Source: Corynebacterium ulcerans (GTDB lineage Bacteria; Actinomycetota; Actinomycetes; Mycobacteriales; Mycobacteriaceae). From it: a stretch of 64,000 nt of DNA. A model generated the notes under the pieces. It was not told the origin of the DNA. It searched no databases and saw nothing but the letters and a program-made list of their open reading frames with translations. Position numbers and translations under genes: made by a program. The DNA is taken from assembly GCF_900187135.1 (NCBI RefSeq), contig NZ_LT906443.1:1240001-1304000 (forward strand), in the 5' to 3' direction. Positions 37,408 through 47,028 of the stretch are shown in pieces (position 1 is the stretch's first letter; every line of letters begins with the position of its first letter).

Positions 37408-38482
37408 AGCCCGATGGTGGCATAACAAGTGGGTGCGGTTTTTAGGACCGCTGGTGATCCTTGCGATCGCCGCCTTCTTGCTACGCGATAAAATGCCGTT
37501 CCTCGCCGAGGGATACCGCGAGGTGCTAGAGGCAAACAACACTGGGCTCGTTCTGTCCGTTGTCGCAGTTCTTATCTCTTTGATCGCGATGGCCGAAGTC
37601 ATGCGGCAGCTCCTCCGAGCTGGCGGCTCCAAGGTCAGCCTGCTGCACACCACTCAGCTGGTGTTCATCGCTAACTCCTGGTCGGGCACGTTCCCAGGAG
37701 GCGCAGCGATTTCCACGGTGTATCAATTCAAAACCATGCGTAACTGGGGCGTGAGTATCCTCGTGAGCTCGTGGTTTATCGTAGTCTCCGGCGCTCTGTC
37801 CACGCTCTGGCTGGTGGCCTTGGGAATTGTCGGCGTCTTATTCATGGGGGCCCAGTTCAGCATATGGCCCCTGCTAGGAACCGCTAGCGTTATGATCGGC
37901 GTCTCCGTCTTGCTCTACGCAGCAACCAATAATCCACGCACGACCAGCCGCTACGCCACCGGCATCGTCCGCGCCTTTAACCGCCTCATGCGCAAGGACC
38001 CCGAACGCTGGATCCCCACCATCAAGGGGCAGATCTCCCAACTCGACGCCGTACGCCTCACTCCTAGTCGTTTTCGCGTGGTTTCATTACTCTCGCTCTC
38101 CAACTGGCTTTTCGACGTCGCCAGCCTCTGGCTGTGCATCTGGGCCGTTACGGGCAATCTCCCCGGGTTGGAACGCGTCGGCGAGATCCCCTCATTCCTG
38201 GGTGTGACTCTCGCCTTTGTCACCGCAAAAATCGTGGGCACTGCGCAGATCACCCCGGCAGGTGTGGGCCCCGTCGAGGCCGCCATGACAGCGAGCCTCG
38301 TGGCGGTGGGTATGACCGTGTCCACAGCCTTTGGCGCAGTCTTTGTCTACCGCATTGTGTCCTTTGCGCTCATCACAGCCATCGGCTGGATCATCTACTT
38401 CATCACCGTCGCCCGTGGCGGGATACGCGCAAGCTATGGTGATCAGGACAACGAACCTTATAAGGAGACCGCAACCTCATGA
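37394..38482 (+). CDS. YbhN/UPF0104-family flippase-like membrane protein
   Basis: A 362-aa protein with eight hydrophobic segments, of the lysyl-phosphatidylglycerol-synthase TM-region (UPF0104) family. Conserved family features are visible: NSWSGTFPGGAAISTVYQFK near residue 95 and ITPAGVGPVEAAMTASLV near 287. Without the synthase domain, such proteins are thought to move lipids across the membrane. The GTG start at 37394 overlaps cmpL1 by 14 nt, so it is made together with the mycolate exporter. A joint role in lipid export is inference. Confidence 0.78.
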   Translation: MKNIRARWWHNKWVRFLGPLVILAIAAFLLRDKMPFLAEGYREVLEANNTGLVLSVVAVLISLIAMAEVMRQLLRAGGSKVSLLHTTQLVFIANSWSGTFPGGAAISTVYQFKTMRNWGVSILVSSWFIVVSGALSTLWLVALGIVGVLFMGAQFSIWPLLGTASVMIGVSVLLYAATNNPRTTSRYATGIVRAFNRLMRKDPERWIPTIKGQISQLDAVRLTPSRFRVVSLLSLSNWLFDVASLWLCIWAVTGNLPGLERVGEIPSFLGVTLAFVTAKIVGTAQITPAGVGPVEAAMTASLVAVGMTVSTAFGAVFVYRIVSFALITAIGWIIYFITVARGGIRASYGDQDNEPYKETATS

Positions 38483-38826
38483 AGTACTTCTGGTACGACG
38501 TTATCGCCGTCCTCGCATTCGCCATCTTCGCCCGCGCTGCGCATGGCGGCCTGGGCATACTCCAAATCCTCGATACCTGGTGGCCATTCCTCATCGGCAC
38601 AGCCTTGGGCTGGCTTCTCATACGCGCCCGCAACCCTCTGGCCCTCGGTAATGGCGCTATCGTTTGGGTCGCTACGGCAGCAGCCGGCCTCACTGTATGG
38701 GGTATCCGTCACGGTCAGGTTCCCCATTGGTCCTTCATGATCGTCGCTACAGTGATGAGCGGAATCTTGCTCTTAGGCTGGCGTGTTGTGGCTGGCAAGC
38801 TACACAGTACAAAGGTAAAGGGTTAA
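38479..38826 (+). CDS. DUF3054 membrane protein
   Basis: A 115-aa protein with four hydrophobic helices and the N-terminal pattern YDVIAVLAFAIFARAAHGG near residue 5, typical of DUF3054. The function is unknown. Its ATG overlaps the upstream stop as ATGA, so it is the last gene of the trmB/NYN-cmpL1-flippase-like group. Confidence 0.78.
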   Translation: MKYFWYDVIAVLAFAIFARAAHGGLGILQILDTWWPFLIGTALGWLLIRARNPLALGNGAIVWVATAAAGLTVWGIRHGQVPHWSFMIVATVMSGILLLGWRVVAGKLHSTKVKG

Positions 38827-38990
38827 CCAAATCCCCAGAAAATAAGTATTCCCTTAACGTATACTTTTTGTTATGTTAACTTCTGGAAGTAATCGCATAC
38901 TTTAGGTTCCGCTACCAGGGCCCTGTGCGGCTTTGGAAATGAATCTTGATTCAACACAACATCCAGAACAACACAGCAAAGAGGTCTTCT

Positions 38991-39578
38991 ATGTCTACGT
39001 CTTCACGCCGGATTTCCCTTATCGTCAGCGGCATCCTCGCCACAGCCATTATCGCCCCCGCCGCCCCTGCACTAGCAGCAGATGCTGGCCTTGTGAACGC
39101 GGTGACCGCCGCGCAAGACGCCGAAGAAGCCCCCAAGACCCACGAGGAAAAGCTCCAAGAGGCAACAGAGCTGCTCACCAAGATCACTTCCCAGGGCGGG
39201 GCCGTTGCTTATATCCAGCATGAGGGGAGGGAAGTACTCAACAACTACACCCCAGGTGAGGGTGAGATTGAGTCTTTCATCCAAAGCGCCGATAGAAAGC
39301 ACTCCGAAGAGCAGCTTCGGGAAGCAATCGACGCCACTCGCGAAGACGCCACCATAGCTAAAAAGCACATCACGGATATGCTGGACACACTGACTGAGCA
39401 GTACTCCGACGCCCAAACATCCAAGGAAGAAGCCTTTATCCAGGCCGCCCAGAAGGTACAAAGCGCCATAAGCAATCTCAAGCTCTCCGCGGAATGGCTG
39501 GCCATTATGCAGAAGGTCGCAACGCACTTCAACGTGCCAACAGACGGTATTAAAGACGCTTTCACCCCAAACGCGTAG
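38991..39578 (+). CDS. Secreted helical protein of unknown function
   Basis: A 195-aa protein with a clean signal peptide (residues 1-31; cleavage after APALA) and a mature part of long amphipathic helices rich in Glu, Gln, Lys and Ala, with no Cys. I do not recognise a family. It has its own upstream region (164 nt) and a strong downstream hairpin, so it is expressed alone. The location between the mycolate exporter group and the mycolate synthesis cluster is suggestive only. It might be a small envelope or outer-membrane-associated protein. Confidence 0.7.
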   Translation: MSTSSRRISLIVSGILATAIIAPAAPALAADAGLVNAVTAAQDAEEAPKTHEEKLQEATELLTKITSQGGAVAYIQHEGREVLNNYTPGEGEIESFIQSADRKHSEEQLREAIDATREDATIAKKHITDMLDTLTEQYSDAQTSKEEAFIQAAQKVQSAISNLKLSAEWLAIMQKVATHFNVPTDGIKDAFTPNA

Positions 39579-39591
39579 GTCTTCAATATCG

Positions 39592-39632
39592 CCTGGGGGT
39601 GGCATACATGATATTCGTATGCCACCCCCAGG
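39592..39632. terminator. Perfect 16-bp hairpin after the secreted protein gene
   Basis: CCTGGGGGTGGCATAC pairs exactly with GTATGCCACCCCCAGG around a 9-nt loop. It starts 14 nt past the stop codon. There is no T run, so it may stop transcription without one or protect the mRNA end. Confidence 0.75.
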
Positions 39633-39699
39633 GGCTTAAGGGGGAACTCATCACTCACACAGCTCTCTCTTGTCAGCGTATTCGACTAACCTAAACACA

Positions 39700-40341
39700 A
39701 TGACAGTGGAGACTTTTCTTACGGGGCTTAGCCCAGTAATTGTGTATGCAATCGTAGGATTCGGAGTGTTGATTGAAAGCATCGGAATCCCCATCCCCGG
39801 TGAAACCGCAGTAATCGCCGCGTCTCTCCTATCCACCACTCACACCGCGAATATTCATCTGCAGTGGGTCTTTGCTGCAGCATGCATCGGGGCAGTGATC
39901 GGCGATAACATAGGTTATTCCCTAGGGCATCGCTACGGACATCACCTCACCTCTTGGTTAGAAAAGCGCTTCCCTCGCCATTTATCACCCAACAGAATGC
40001 GTTACGCGGAACACCTTATGCGTACTAAAGGAGTTCCTGTCGTCCTCGGCGGCCGTTTCATAGCGCTGCTTCGCATTCTCGCAGGACCACTCTCAGGCGT
40101 AACGCGTATGCCCTATAGTCACTTCTTTTTTGCCAACGTTGCGGGAGCTATAGCCTGGGCGGGAACTGTCACCCTTATGGTTGGACTTTTAGGCAAAGCT
40201 GCACATACCTGGATCAACGATATTTCCTGGGTGCTCGGCGGAGCTGTTCTGGCCATGGCGATCGCCGCCATTCTCTTTGGCAAGGTAACAGGACGCTGGC
40301 TGGATAAAAAGGCAGAAGAATACGCGCAGCGCAGTAGCTAA
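39700..40341 (+). CDS. DedA-family membrane protein
   Basis: A 213-aa protein of the DedA/SNARE-associated family, several members of which flip undecaprenyl phosphate or act in membrane homeostasis. Signature features: IESIGIPIPGETAVIAAS near residue 26, GDNIGYSLGHRYG near 68, and GRFIALLRILAGPLSGVTRMPYSHF near 117 with the conserved Arg and Gly. ATG 39700 is used; no good ribosome site precedes it and the transcript may be leaderless. TTG 39670 is the longer alternative. A terminator separates it from accD3. Confidence 0.85.
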   Translation: MTVETFLTGLSPVIVYAIVGFGVLIESIGIPIPGETAVIAASLLSTTHTANIHLQWVFAAACIGAVIGDNIGYSLGHRYGHHLTSWLEKRFPRHLSPNRMRYAEHLMRTKGVPVVLGGRFIALLRILAGPLSGVTRMPYSHFFFANVAGAIAWAGTVTLMVGLLGKAAHTWINDISWVLGGAVLAMAIAAILFGKVTGRWLDKKAEEYAQRSS

Positions 40342-40342
40342 T

Positions 40343-40384
40343 ACGTGAAAATCCCCTGGTTCTAGAGCCAGGGGATTTTCACGT
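40343..40384. terminator. Bidirectional terminator between dedA-like gene and accD3
   Basis: A perfect 17-bp stem, ACGTGAAAATCCCCTGG with its complement CCAGGGGATTTTCACGT, and an 8-nt loop. The AT-rich base of the stem allows termination from both sides. Confidence 0.85.
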
Positions 40385-40405
40385 GCCATAGAGTGCCCAG
40401 TCGCA

Positions 40406-41959
40406 CTACATAGGAGAAATGGTGTGCTTCTTAGGCAGATCGTGCAGATCTTTAGTTTCTAGCTGACGCAGTGCGCGTCGCAAAGCAATACGAGTCTCAT
40501 GAGGCTGGATCATCGCGTCAATATAGCCACGTTCAGCAGCGACATAGGGGCTGGTCATGTTCTCGTCGTAGAAATCCATGAAGACCTTCTTCATGTACGT
40601 CCGCTGAGTCTCATCCTCGATCATGGCCAGCTGCTTGCCCTGGATCATCACGGACGCCGCCGCAGCGCCCATCACAGCGATCTGAGCGGTTGGCCATGCC
40701 AGGTTGATGTCACCAGTGAGGTTCTTGGACCCCATCACCGCATACGCTCCGCCATAAGCCTTGCGCACGATCAACGAGATCTTAGGAACCGTAGCTTCCA
40801 CCAGAGCAAAGGCTAGTTTGGCACCACGGTGGATCAGTCCGGCTTTCTCCTGGTCCACGCCTGGTAGGTAGCCGGGGGTATCGACCACGAACAGAACAGG
40901 GATGTTGTAGGCGTCGCAAATGCGGATAAAACGAGCACCCTTGTCGGCCGCATCAGCGTCGATGCAGCCGGCAAACTCTAGTGGCTGGTTGGCCACCACA
41001 CCCACAGATTTGCCATCGATACGCGCAAAACCCGTGATCAAGTTAGGCGCGAAGTTCGGCTGCACCTCAAGGAAATCATCGGAGTCAAAAAGACGCTTGA
41101 GCAGATCGTGCATGTCATAGCCGGCGTTGGTGTCATCCGGCATGAAGGTATCCAAGGCTTCGTCGCCGGTGAGATCCTCGTCCGCGGGGGCCCAATACTC
41201 AGGGTTGGGATCCTGACATGTCAACGGAAGGTGCTGCAAAAGATCATGGACATAATTGAATGCATCCTCCTCATCGGCAGCGACATAGGAGACGTTGCCG
41301 TTGAGTTCCTGCTGACGAGCCGAGCCCAGATCATGGGAGCTAATGTCCTCGCCAGTGACCTCCTTGATCACGGCAGGGCCAGTAACGTAGAGCTCTGCAC
41401 GCCCATCGACAGCCACCACAAAGTCAGTGGTCACCGGAGCGTATACGGCACCGCCGGCGGACTTACCCATCATGATGGAGATCTGCGGGCTACGGCCAGA
41501 CAGCGGAAGCTGCCTGCGGGAAATCTCCGAATACATGGCTAGCGAGGTCACGGCATCTTGGATACGAGCGCCGCCAGAATCCTGAATGCCGATCACCGGG
41601 CAACCAATTTTGATGGCCATGTCCATGACCTCACAGACCTTACGACCAAAGGTCACGCCCACGGAACCGCCATATACCGTCTTATCGTGTGCGTAAATGG
41701 CCACGGGACGGCCGTCGATACGCCCGTATCCGGTAACCACGCCGTCACCGTAAGGAGCATCTTTTTCGTCGGGGGTACGGCCAAGTGCGCCGATTTCTAC
41801 GAAAGAGCCGTCATCAAGGAGTCGCTGAATACGCTGACGGGGGGTCGTAAAACCTGCCTCGTCGCGCTTCGCTCGGGCACGCTCGCTGCCCGGGTCTTGA
41901 GCCTTCTCAAGGCGCGCGCGTAGGTCAGCTAGCTTTTCCGCAGTTGTCTTCATGCTCAC
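40406..41959 (-). CDS. accD3: Acyl-CoA carboxylase beta subunit for mycolate synthesis
   Basis: Carboxyltransferase of 517 aa (AccD3 in C. glutamicum, AccD4 in mycobacteria). It carboxylates the long-chain acyl-CoA that becomes the alpha branch of corynomycolate, working with an AccA3-type biotin subunit encoded elsewhere. Crotonase-fold oxyanion regions are visible: DSGGARIQDAV near residue 127, SAGGAVYAP near 167, and DTPGYLPGVDQE with GGAYAVMGS in the second half. A GTG at 41959 with AGGTGA upstream is chosen; ATG 41953 is possible. It follows pks13 by 23 nt and is cotranscribed. Confidence 0.92.
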   Translation of the reverse strand: MSMKTTAEKLADLRARLEKAQDPGSERARAKRDEAGFTTPRQRIQRLLDDGSFVEIGALGRTPDEKDAPYGDGVVTGYGRIDGRPVAIYAHDKTVYGGSVGVTFGRKVCEVMDMAIKIGCPVIGIQDSGGARIQDAVTSLAMYSEISRRQLPLSGRSPQISIMMGKSAGGAVYAPVTTDFVVAVDGRAELYVTGPAVIKEVTGEDISSHDLGSARQQELNGNVSYVAADEEDAFNYVHDLLQHLPLTCQDPNPEYWAPADEDLTGDEALDTFMPDDTNAGYDMHDLLKRLFDSDDFLEVQPNFAPNLITGFARIDGKSVGVVANQPLEFAGCIDADAADKGARFIRICDAYNIPVLFVVDTPGYLPGVDQEKAGLIHRGAKLAFALVEATVPKISLIVRKAYGGAYAVMGSKNLTGDINLAWPTAQIAVMGAAAASVMIQGKQLAMIEDETQRTYMKKVFMDFYDENMTSPYVAAERGYIDAMIQPHETRIALRRALRQLETKDLHDLPKKHTISPM

Positions 41960-41982
41960 TTAGTCAGTCACCTGCTTGGGGA

Positions 41983-44900
41983 TTATTTACTGTGCAGTTC
42001 TGCAATTCGCTTGGTCAGCTCAAGGCCCACCGTAGCGATTTCCGGCTCATCGACCACCGCAAGGTGATCACCGCGCAGTTGCACAATGTCCAACTGCTCC
42101 ACGATAGCCGACCAACCACCATCCTGATTAATCTCAGCGTACGCCGGCTCAAGTTCAATCGCCCCATCGTGCATACGTTCTGCGCGGAACAGGATCACAG
42201 GAGCCTTCACACCAGCCCAACGCTGCATATCCATCTTGTCCAGAATTCGGTTATCCACAAAGGAGGCGCGCTGGTGTTCTAGCACACCAGCAGAAAGGCC
42301 GTGCTCAGAGGCATCTGTGTTGGCCAAGAACTCACTCATCATGGTCAGAAGAGCGTCTTCACCAGCGGTTTCCAAGAGCTCATAGGGAACCGGGAAGTCA
42401 AGGCCGTAGGTCTTCTTGGCAAACGCCGAGTACCGTTCCCACCGCTTCTTGGTCTCTTCCATTGTGTCTGGCGCGGGGTTCTTTGGCTGAACCGTATCCA
42501 GGAGAGCAATCGTGGCGATCTCTACGCCACTGCCTTGTAGCTGATGAGCAACCTCATAGGCCAGCGCTCCACCAAAGCTCCAACCACCCAAAATGACAGG
42601 AAGCCCATCTGAGTAGCGCTTAATCTCATCGAGGTATTGAGCAGCACGGTCCTCCAAAGCACCCTCAAGGCGCTCCACACCATAAACGGGTACCTCTGCC
42701 GGAAGTCGTCGCATCAGTGGTTGGTACACAACCGAAGATCCTCCGGCCGGGTGGAACATGAACACGGCCGGGGCGGTCGAGCCTTCCGGACGCGCGCGCA
42801 GCACGCGGATGTTGCCTTCCACGTCGGTTTCCAGTCCCTCGCGGACAATGTTGGCCAGCGGCTCTAGAGTCTCAGCTGCAAAAACCTGCTCTGTAGTCAC
42901 TTCAATGCCACCGCGCTCGGTGAGGCGCTCAGCAATGTCCTTGGCCTGTTCCTCGGTGATTGATGGAAGCTCGCTGGTCACTCCCGCTGCAGCAGCACCT
43001 GTGATTCCCGCCCAGGTAGCAAAGACGAGGCGTTCCGACGCGTCACGCGGAGCCACTCCGACGCCTTTAGCACCGTCACGAGGTTCGCTCTTCTCTACAA
43101 CAGTGGGTACCGGCGACGGCGTGCTCTCTGCGTCGGCGGTGACCGCGGACGCAGTACCGTCGCCAGCTGGTTTGGCCGCAACCAATCCTTCTACCAGGGT
43201 GACTACCTCGGCCGCGGAAGCGTCGCGAAGCGCCTGCACCTGCAACGGTGGAATCTGGAAGTCATACTCAATGCGGTTCTTGATGCGCATACCCATCAAG
43301 GAGTCCAGGCCCAAGTCAATAAGAGGAAGTTCAAGCGGAAGATCTTCCACGTCATACCCCATTGCCTCGGAGACGATAGCGCGCATCCGCTGCTCCACGG
43401 TTTCCCCGCTCGTGGGATCCCAGCGCAGGGACTCGCCCACAAAATCAGAAGGCTGTTCCGGCTGCTTTACCGGAATATCCTGAGTCAGCGGCGCAGGAGT
43501 CTCAAAAGAATCAGCTGCTAGTGCCACAGCGGTGGCAAAACCCTCTGCAACGGCAACGGTGGTGTCACCCATAACGCGGTGAATCTCGACGCTCACGCCA
43601 CCGATATTGCGGGTGACCACAGTGGTCAGATCACCCGACGGCGGCAACGTGCCCGTCTCCTCGACGGCGATAAGCGTGGCGCCTGGAAGAACAGCCTCAA
43701 CGGCGGCTTCCAGTAGTGCTGCTGCGGAAGGAACGAGGTCAGCCGTGGTGGAGAAAGCCACCGCCCCCTTGGGCAGAGTCACCTTTGTGCCAGGCAATGC
43801 TGCATGGTTGCCCGATGACGGGCGTGCAGCGGTCCAATACCGTTGGCGCTTCCACGGGATATGGGGAGCGTGAATAGTTTCGCCTTCCCCGTAGAGACGG
43901 CTGAAATCTATCGGGGCACCCTGGACATACATCTTGCCTAGGAGGTCCCGGATCGACTCGGCCTCGCTCACCTTGCGCTTGAGCGCGAACAGGAGTTGAG
44001 CGTCGCCTCTGCCTACACTAAACGCCGTGTTCATCATGCCCATCAAGGCAACCGGGTTTGGCGAAATTTCCACCAGCATCGTATGCCCTGCCGCAAATGC
44101 CTGCTCAGTGGCATCCTGGAACCATACAGCCTGACGGGTACAGCGCAGCCAATAGTCCGAGTCGTGCACCACAGATCCCACAGGGTATGTGACTCCCCGA
44201 TCCACGGAGCTAAACAGCGGAATGGTGATCGGCAACGGAGTGATGTCTGAGGTCTCCGCGGCGAGTTCGCCAAGGAGCGGTTCGACGGCACTCGTATGAC
44301 CAGCACCCTTAACGTTAAGAAGTCGAGCGAATTTCTCTTCCGACTCCAGCTTCTCCACAAGGCGCACCACTGCTTCTCGTGGGCCGCCCACTGTGGTCAT
44401 GCCTGGTCCTGCATAAACGGCAGGCTCAATACCTGCGAAGTCTGGGTGGGTGGCAATAAACTCGTCGAGTGCCTCTACAGAGAACTCCACCACGGCCATC
44501 GCGCCGAGCTCGTCCTCAGGAAGAGACTTCTCGCCCTCACCCATGAGTCTGGAGCGGTGGCAAGCAATGCGCATAGCATCCTCAGCGCTAAGCCCGCCGG
44601 CTGCATAGGCCGCAGCGATCTCGCCCATAGACATGCCCATCACGGCGGCCGGACGCGCCCCGTAGGAAGCCAGAAGATCGGTCAGCGCGATCTGGATTGC
44701 GGTGATAGCCACCTGCGCGGTTTCCGTGTCATAGGTCTGTTCATCGTCAGCAACGATGTCCAGGATGGACCAGCCCGATTCAAAAGCTACCAGCTGATTA
44801 AGTTCTTCCAGTCGCGCCCGGAACTCGGAGGACATAGCCACCAGGTTCTTCACCATCTTGCGATGCTGGGAACCGAAACCGGAGTACACAAAAACGGGGC

Positions 44901-46818
44901 CAACGGTAGCCGGCGAATCTGCGGCGGCGATACCGGCACTGATCTTGCCTTCCGCAACCTGACGCAGACGCTTCACAGCATCAGCAGTGGTATCCGCGTG
45001 GACCACGGCACGAGAGCGCCCATGGTTACGCTTAGCCACGCTACGCGCAACTTTAATCAGGTCCTCATCTGCACGGCCTTCCAAGAAGTCTGCAAGCTGT
45101 GCAGCGACCTCCCTGCGTCGCGACGGCAACAGCCCCGATACCTCAAGGGTGACCGCATGCGGGTTCTCAGGATCTATAAGCTGCGGGGTGGGCTGGTGCT
45201 GAGTGGTGTATTCCTCAGGCTCGAAGGAGGACACAACCACGTGAGCGTTGGTGCCACCAAAGCCGAATCCGGACACGCCTGCGATCTTGTGACCTGAGTA
45301 CTGTGGCCATTCGCGAGGATCTTCGATGACCTCAAGGTGCTCCGCATCAAAGTCAACATAGCGGTTCGGCGCCGTGTAGTTGAGCGACGGCGGCAGCACG
45401 TCGTTAGTCATAGAAAGCACGACCTTGATCAGACCTGCAGCGCCCGCAGCAGACTCGGTGTGCCCGAAGTTTGTCTTAGCTGAACCGAGCAACGTGGGCG
45501 TGGCAAAATCACGTCCGGGGCCCAAAACCTTGCCCAGAGAGGTGGCCTCAATGGGATCACCGAGGATCGTGCCGGTGCCGTGTGCCTCTACATAGTCCAC
45601 AGTCGCGGGGTCCACGCCGGCATCATTATATGCGCGATGGAGGACATCTACCTGCGCGTCAGGGTTGGGTGCAGTTAGGCCATTGGAGTGCCCGTCAGAG
45701 TTGACTGCGGAACCCTTGATCACGGCGAGGATAGTGTCGCCGTCCGTAATGGCGTCCTGGACGCGCTTCAAAATGAGTACGCCGGCGCCGTCGGAACGCA
45801 CAAAGCCGTCTGCGTCATCGGAGAAAGCATGGATCTTTCCGGTGGGGCTAAAAACGCCCAACTCGCCAAAGCCTGTGGACACAAAAGGCGCAGCGAGGAT
45901 GTTCACACCGCCAGCCACAGCGACGGAGGCTTCTCCCTCACGCAGCGCACGAACAGCTTGGTGCACAGACACCAACGAGGAGGAACACGCAGTGTCCACG
46001 TTGACCGATGGGCCACGGAAGTCAAACGCATAGGAGATGCGGTTAGGAATAATCGAGCTGGCAGTTCCCGTGAGCGCATAAGGATGAGACTCGGAGGGAT
46101 CGGCGCTGATCAGCATGCCGTAGTCGTTGCTGGAAGAACCAACGAACACGCCTACCGGCTCCCCGCGCAGGCTGGAGGGCGCAATGTGCGCGTGCTCCAA
46201 TGCCTCCCACGTCAGCTCAAGCATGATGCGCTGCTGCGGGTCAATGTTCACGGTCTCTAACGGTGACAGCCCAAAAAACTCGGCGTCAAAGCTGGAAATA
46301 TCGTCCAGGTAACCGCCCCGGAAATCGATGTCAGCCATCTTTTTGGTCGTAACCTCATCGGCTGCGTATTCCGACCAACGTCCGATGGGAAGATCGGTGA
46401 TGCCGTCACGCCCCTCAACGAGCATGGACCACATCTCATCGATATTGTGCGCACCTGGGTAACGAGCCGCCATGCCCACGATCGCAATGTCGTGGTTACC
46501 TGGGGTGTTCGAGGTGCGAGTGAGCTTCTGCAAACGTGCAGATTGCTCGCGAGGAGCGCCCTCTACCAAGCGCTTAGACAACGCCGTGATAGTCGGATAT
46601 TCATAGGCAATTGTTGCATCAAGCTGAACACCAAGGAGGTTCTCCAACTCGCCGGACAGCAGCACAACATCACGAGATGACAGACCGAAAGACTGCATCG
46701 GCTTGTCATCTGTGATCTCTTCGGCCGGTAGCCCAGTGGTAGCAATAACCCAGTCTCGCAACCACGCTCGCAGTTGCTCGGTGGTCATCGCATTTTTGGC
46801 ACCCTGGCGAGAATCCAT
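41983..46818 (-). CDS. pks13: Pks13: polyketide synthase condensing corynomycolate
   Basis: A 1611-aa type I synthase that joins two fatty acyl chains to the beta-keto precursor of mycolate and passes it to trehalose. Order of domains: ACP with Ser48 (GLSSRD); ketosynthase with Cys278 (DTACSSS), His413 (EAHGTGT) and His453 (NFGHTE); acyltransferase with Ser730 (GMSMGE); second ACP with Ser1173 (GLDSLM); thioesterase with Ser1414 (GWSFGG). All catalytic residues are present. No ketoreductase is seen, as expected. It precedes accD3 and follows fadD32 on the same strand, the conserved mycolate cluster. Confidence 0.96.
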   Translation of the reverse strand: MDSRQGAKNAMTTEQLRAWLRDWVIATTGLPAEEITDDKPMQSFGLSSRDVVLLSGELENLLGVQLDATIAYEYPTITALSKRLVEGAPREQSARLQKLTRTSNTPGNHDIAIVGMAARYPGAHNIDEMWSMLVEGRDGITDLPIGRWSEYAADEVTTKKMADIDFRGGYLDDISSFDAEFFGLSPLETVNIDPQQRIMLELTWEALEHAHIAPSSLRGEPVGVFVGSSSNDYGMLISADPSESHPYALTGTASSIIPNRISYAFDFRGPSVNVDTACSSSLVSVHQAVRALREGEASVAVAGGVNILAAPFVSTGFGELGVFSPTGKIHAFSDDADGFVRSDGAGVLILKRVQDAITDGDTILAVIKGSAVNSDGHSNGLTAPNPDAQVDVLHRAYNDAGVDPATVDYVEAHGTGTILGDPIEATSLGKVLGPGRDFATPTLLGSAKTNFGHTESAAGAAGLIKVVLSMTNDVLPPSLNYTAPNRYVDFDAEHLEVIEDPREWPQYSGHKIAGVSGFGFGGTNAHVVVSSFEPEEYTTQHQPTPQLIDPENPHAVTLEVSGLLPSRRREVAAQLADFLEGRADEDLIKVARSVAKRNHGRSRAVVHADTTADAVKRLRQVAEGKISAGIAAADSPATVGPVFVYSGFGSQHRKMVKNLVAMSSEFRARLEELNQLVAFESGWSILDIVADDEQTYDTETAQVAITAIQIALTDLLASYGARPAAVMGMSMGEIAAAYAAGGLSAEDAMRIACHRSRLMGEGEKSLPEDELGAMAVVEFSVEALDEFIATHPDFAGIEPAVYAGPGMTTVGGPREAVVRLVEKLESEEKFARLLNVKGAGHTSAVEPLLGELAAETSDITPLPITIPLFSSVDRGVTYPVGSVVHDSDYWLRCTRQAVWFQDATEQAFAAGHTMLVEISPNPVALMGMMNTAFSVGRGDAQLLFALKRKVSEAESIRDLLGKMYVQGAPIDFSRLYGEGETIHAPHIPWKRQRYWTAARPSSGNHAALPGTKVTLPKGAVAFSTTADLVPSAAALLEAAVEAVLPGATLIAVEETGTLPPSGDLTTVVTRNIGGVSVEIHRVMGDTTVAVAEGFATAVALAADSFETPAPLTQDIPVKQPEQPSDFVGESLRWDPTSGETVEQRMRAIVSEAMGYDVEDLPLELPLIDLGLDSLMGMRIKNRIEYDFQIPPLQVQALRDASAAEVVTLVEGLVAAKPAGDGTASAVTADAESTPSPVPTVVEKSEPRDGAKGVGVAPRDASERLVFATWAGITGAAAAGVTSELPSITEEQAKDIAERLTERGGIEVTTEQVFAAETLEPLANIVREGLETDVEGNIRVLRARPEGSTAPAVFMFHPAGGSSVVYQPLMRRLPAEVPVYGVERLEGALEDRAAQYLDEIKRYSDGLPVILGGWSFGGALAYEVAHQLQGSGVEIATIALLDTVQPKNPAPDTMEETKKRWERYSAFAKKTYGLDFPVPYELLETAGEDALLTMMSEFLANTDASEHGLSAGVLEHQRASFVDNRILDKMDMQRWAGVKAPVILFRAERMHDGAIELEPAYAEINQDGGWSAIVEQLDIVQLRGDHLAVVDEPEIATVGLELTKRIAELHSK

Positions 46819-47028
46819 ACGTATAAAACCTTCTCAGTGATCGGCGAAATATCGGCACCTCTAAGGGAGGGGTGCCGATAAGATTTACCTACGACAGTCG
46901 TTCTATTCTATATCGTCACTGAGGCACCAAGTGTTTCATCCGGTGCAATTCGACAAAGCTGCACTACAAAGCACAAGAGGGGCCGTCGAGCACTAAGCTT
47001 TTCGACGCCCCTCTCTTTCCACAAGCAA
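46819..47028. other. Intergenic region between fadD32 and pks13
   Basis: 210 nt holding the fadD32 hairpin (46976-47015) and the leader of pks13. Because of the hairpin, pks13-accD3 probably has its own promoter here, but I cannot point to a convincing -35/-10 pair. Confidence 0.4.
46976..47015 (-). terminator. Hairpin after fadD32
   Basis: AGAGGGGCCGTCGA pairs with TCGACGCCCCTCT apart from one bulged base, with a loop of about 12 nt. It lies 14 nt past the fadD32 stop. The T run is poor, so termination may be partial. Confidence 0.65.

Noticed and set aside
39681..39699. Half-match to a DtxR box (CTAACCTAA) just before the DedA-like gene
   Set aside because: Only the right half fits; the left half has few matches. 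The sequence may simply be a -10 region of a leaderless transcript.
44296..45297. A 333-codon frame opposite pks13
   Set aside because: It runs antisense to the ketosynthase/acyltransferase coding region. Its composition is that of a shadow frame and it has no start signal.
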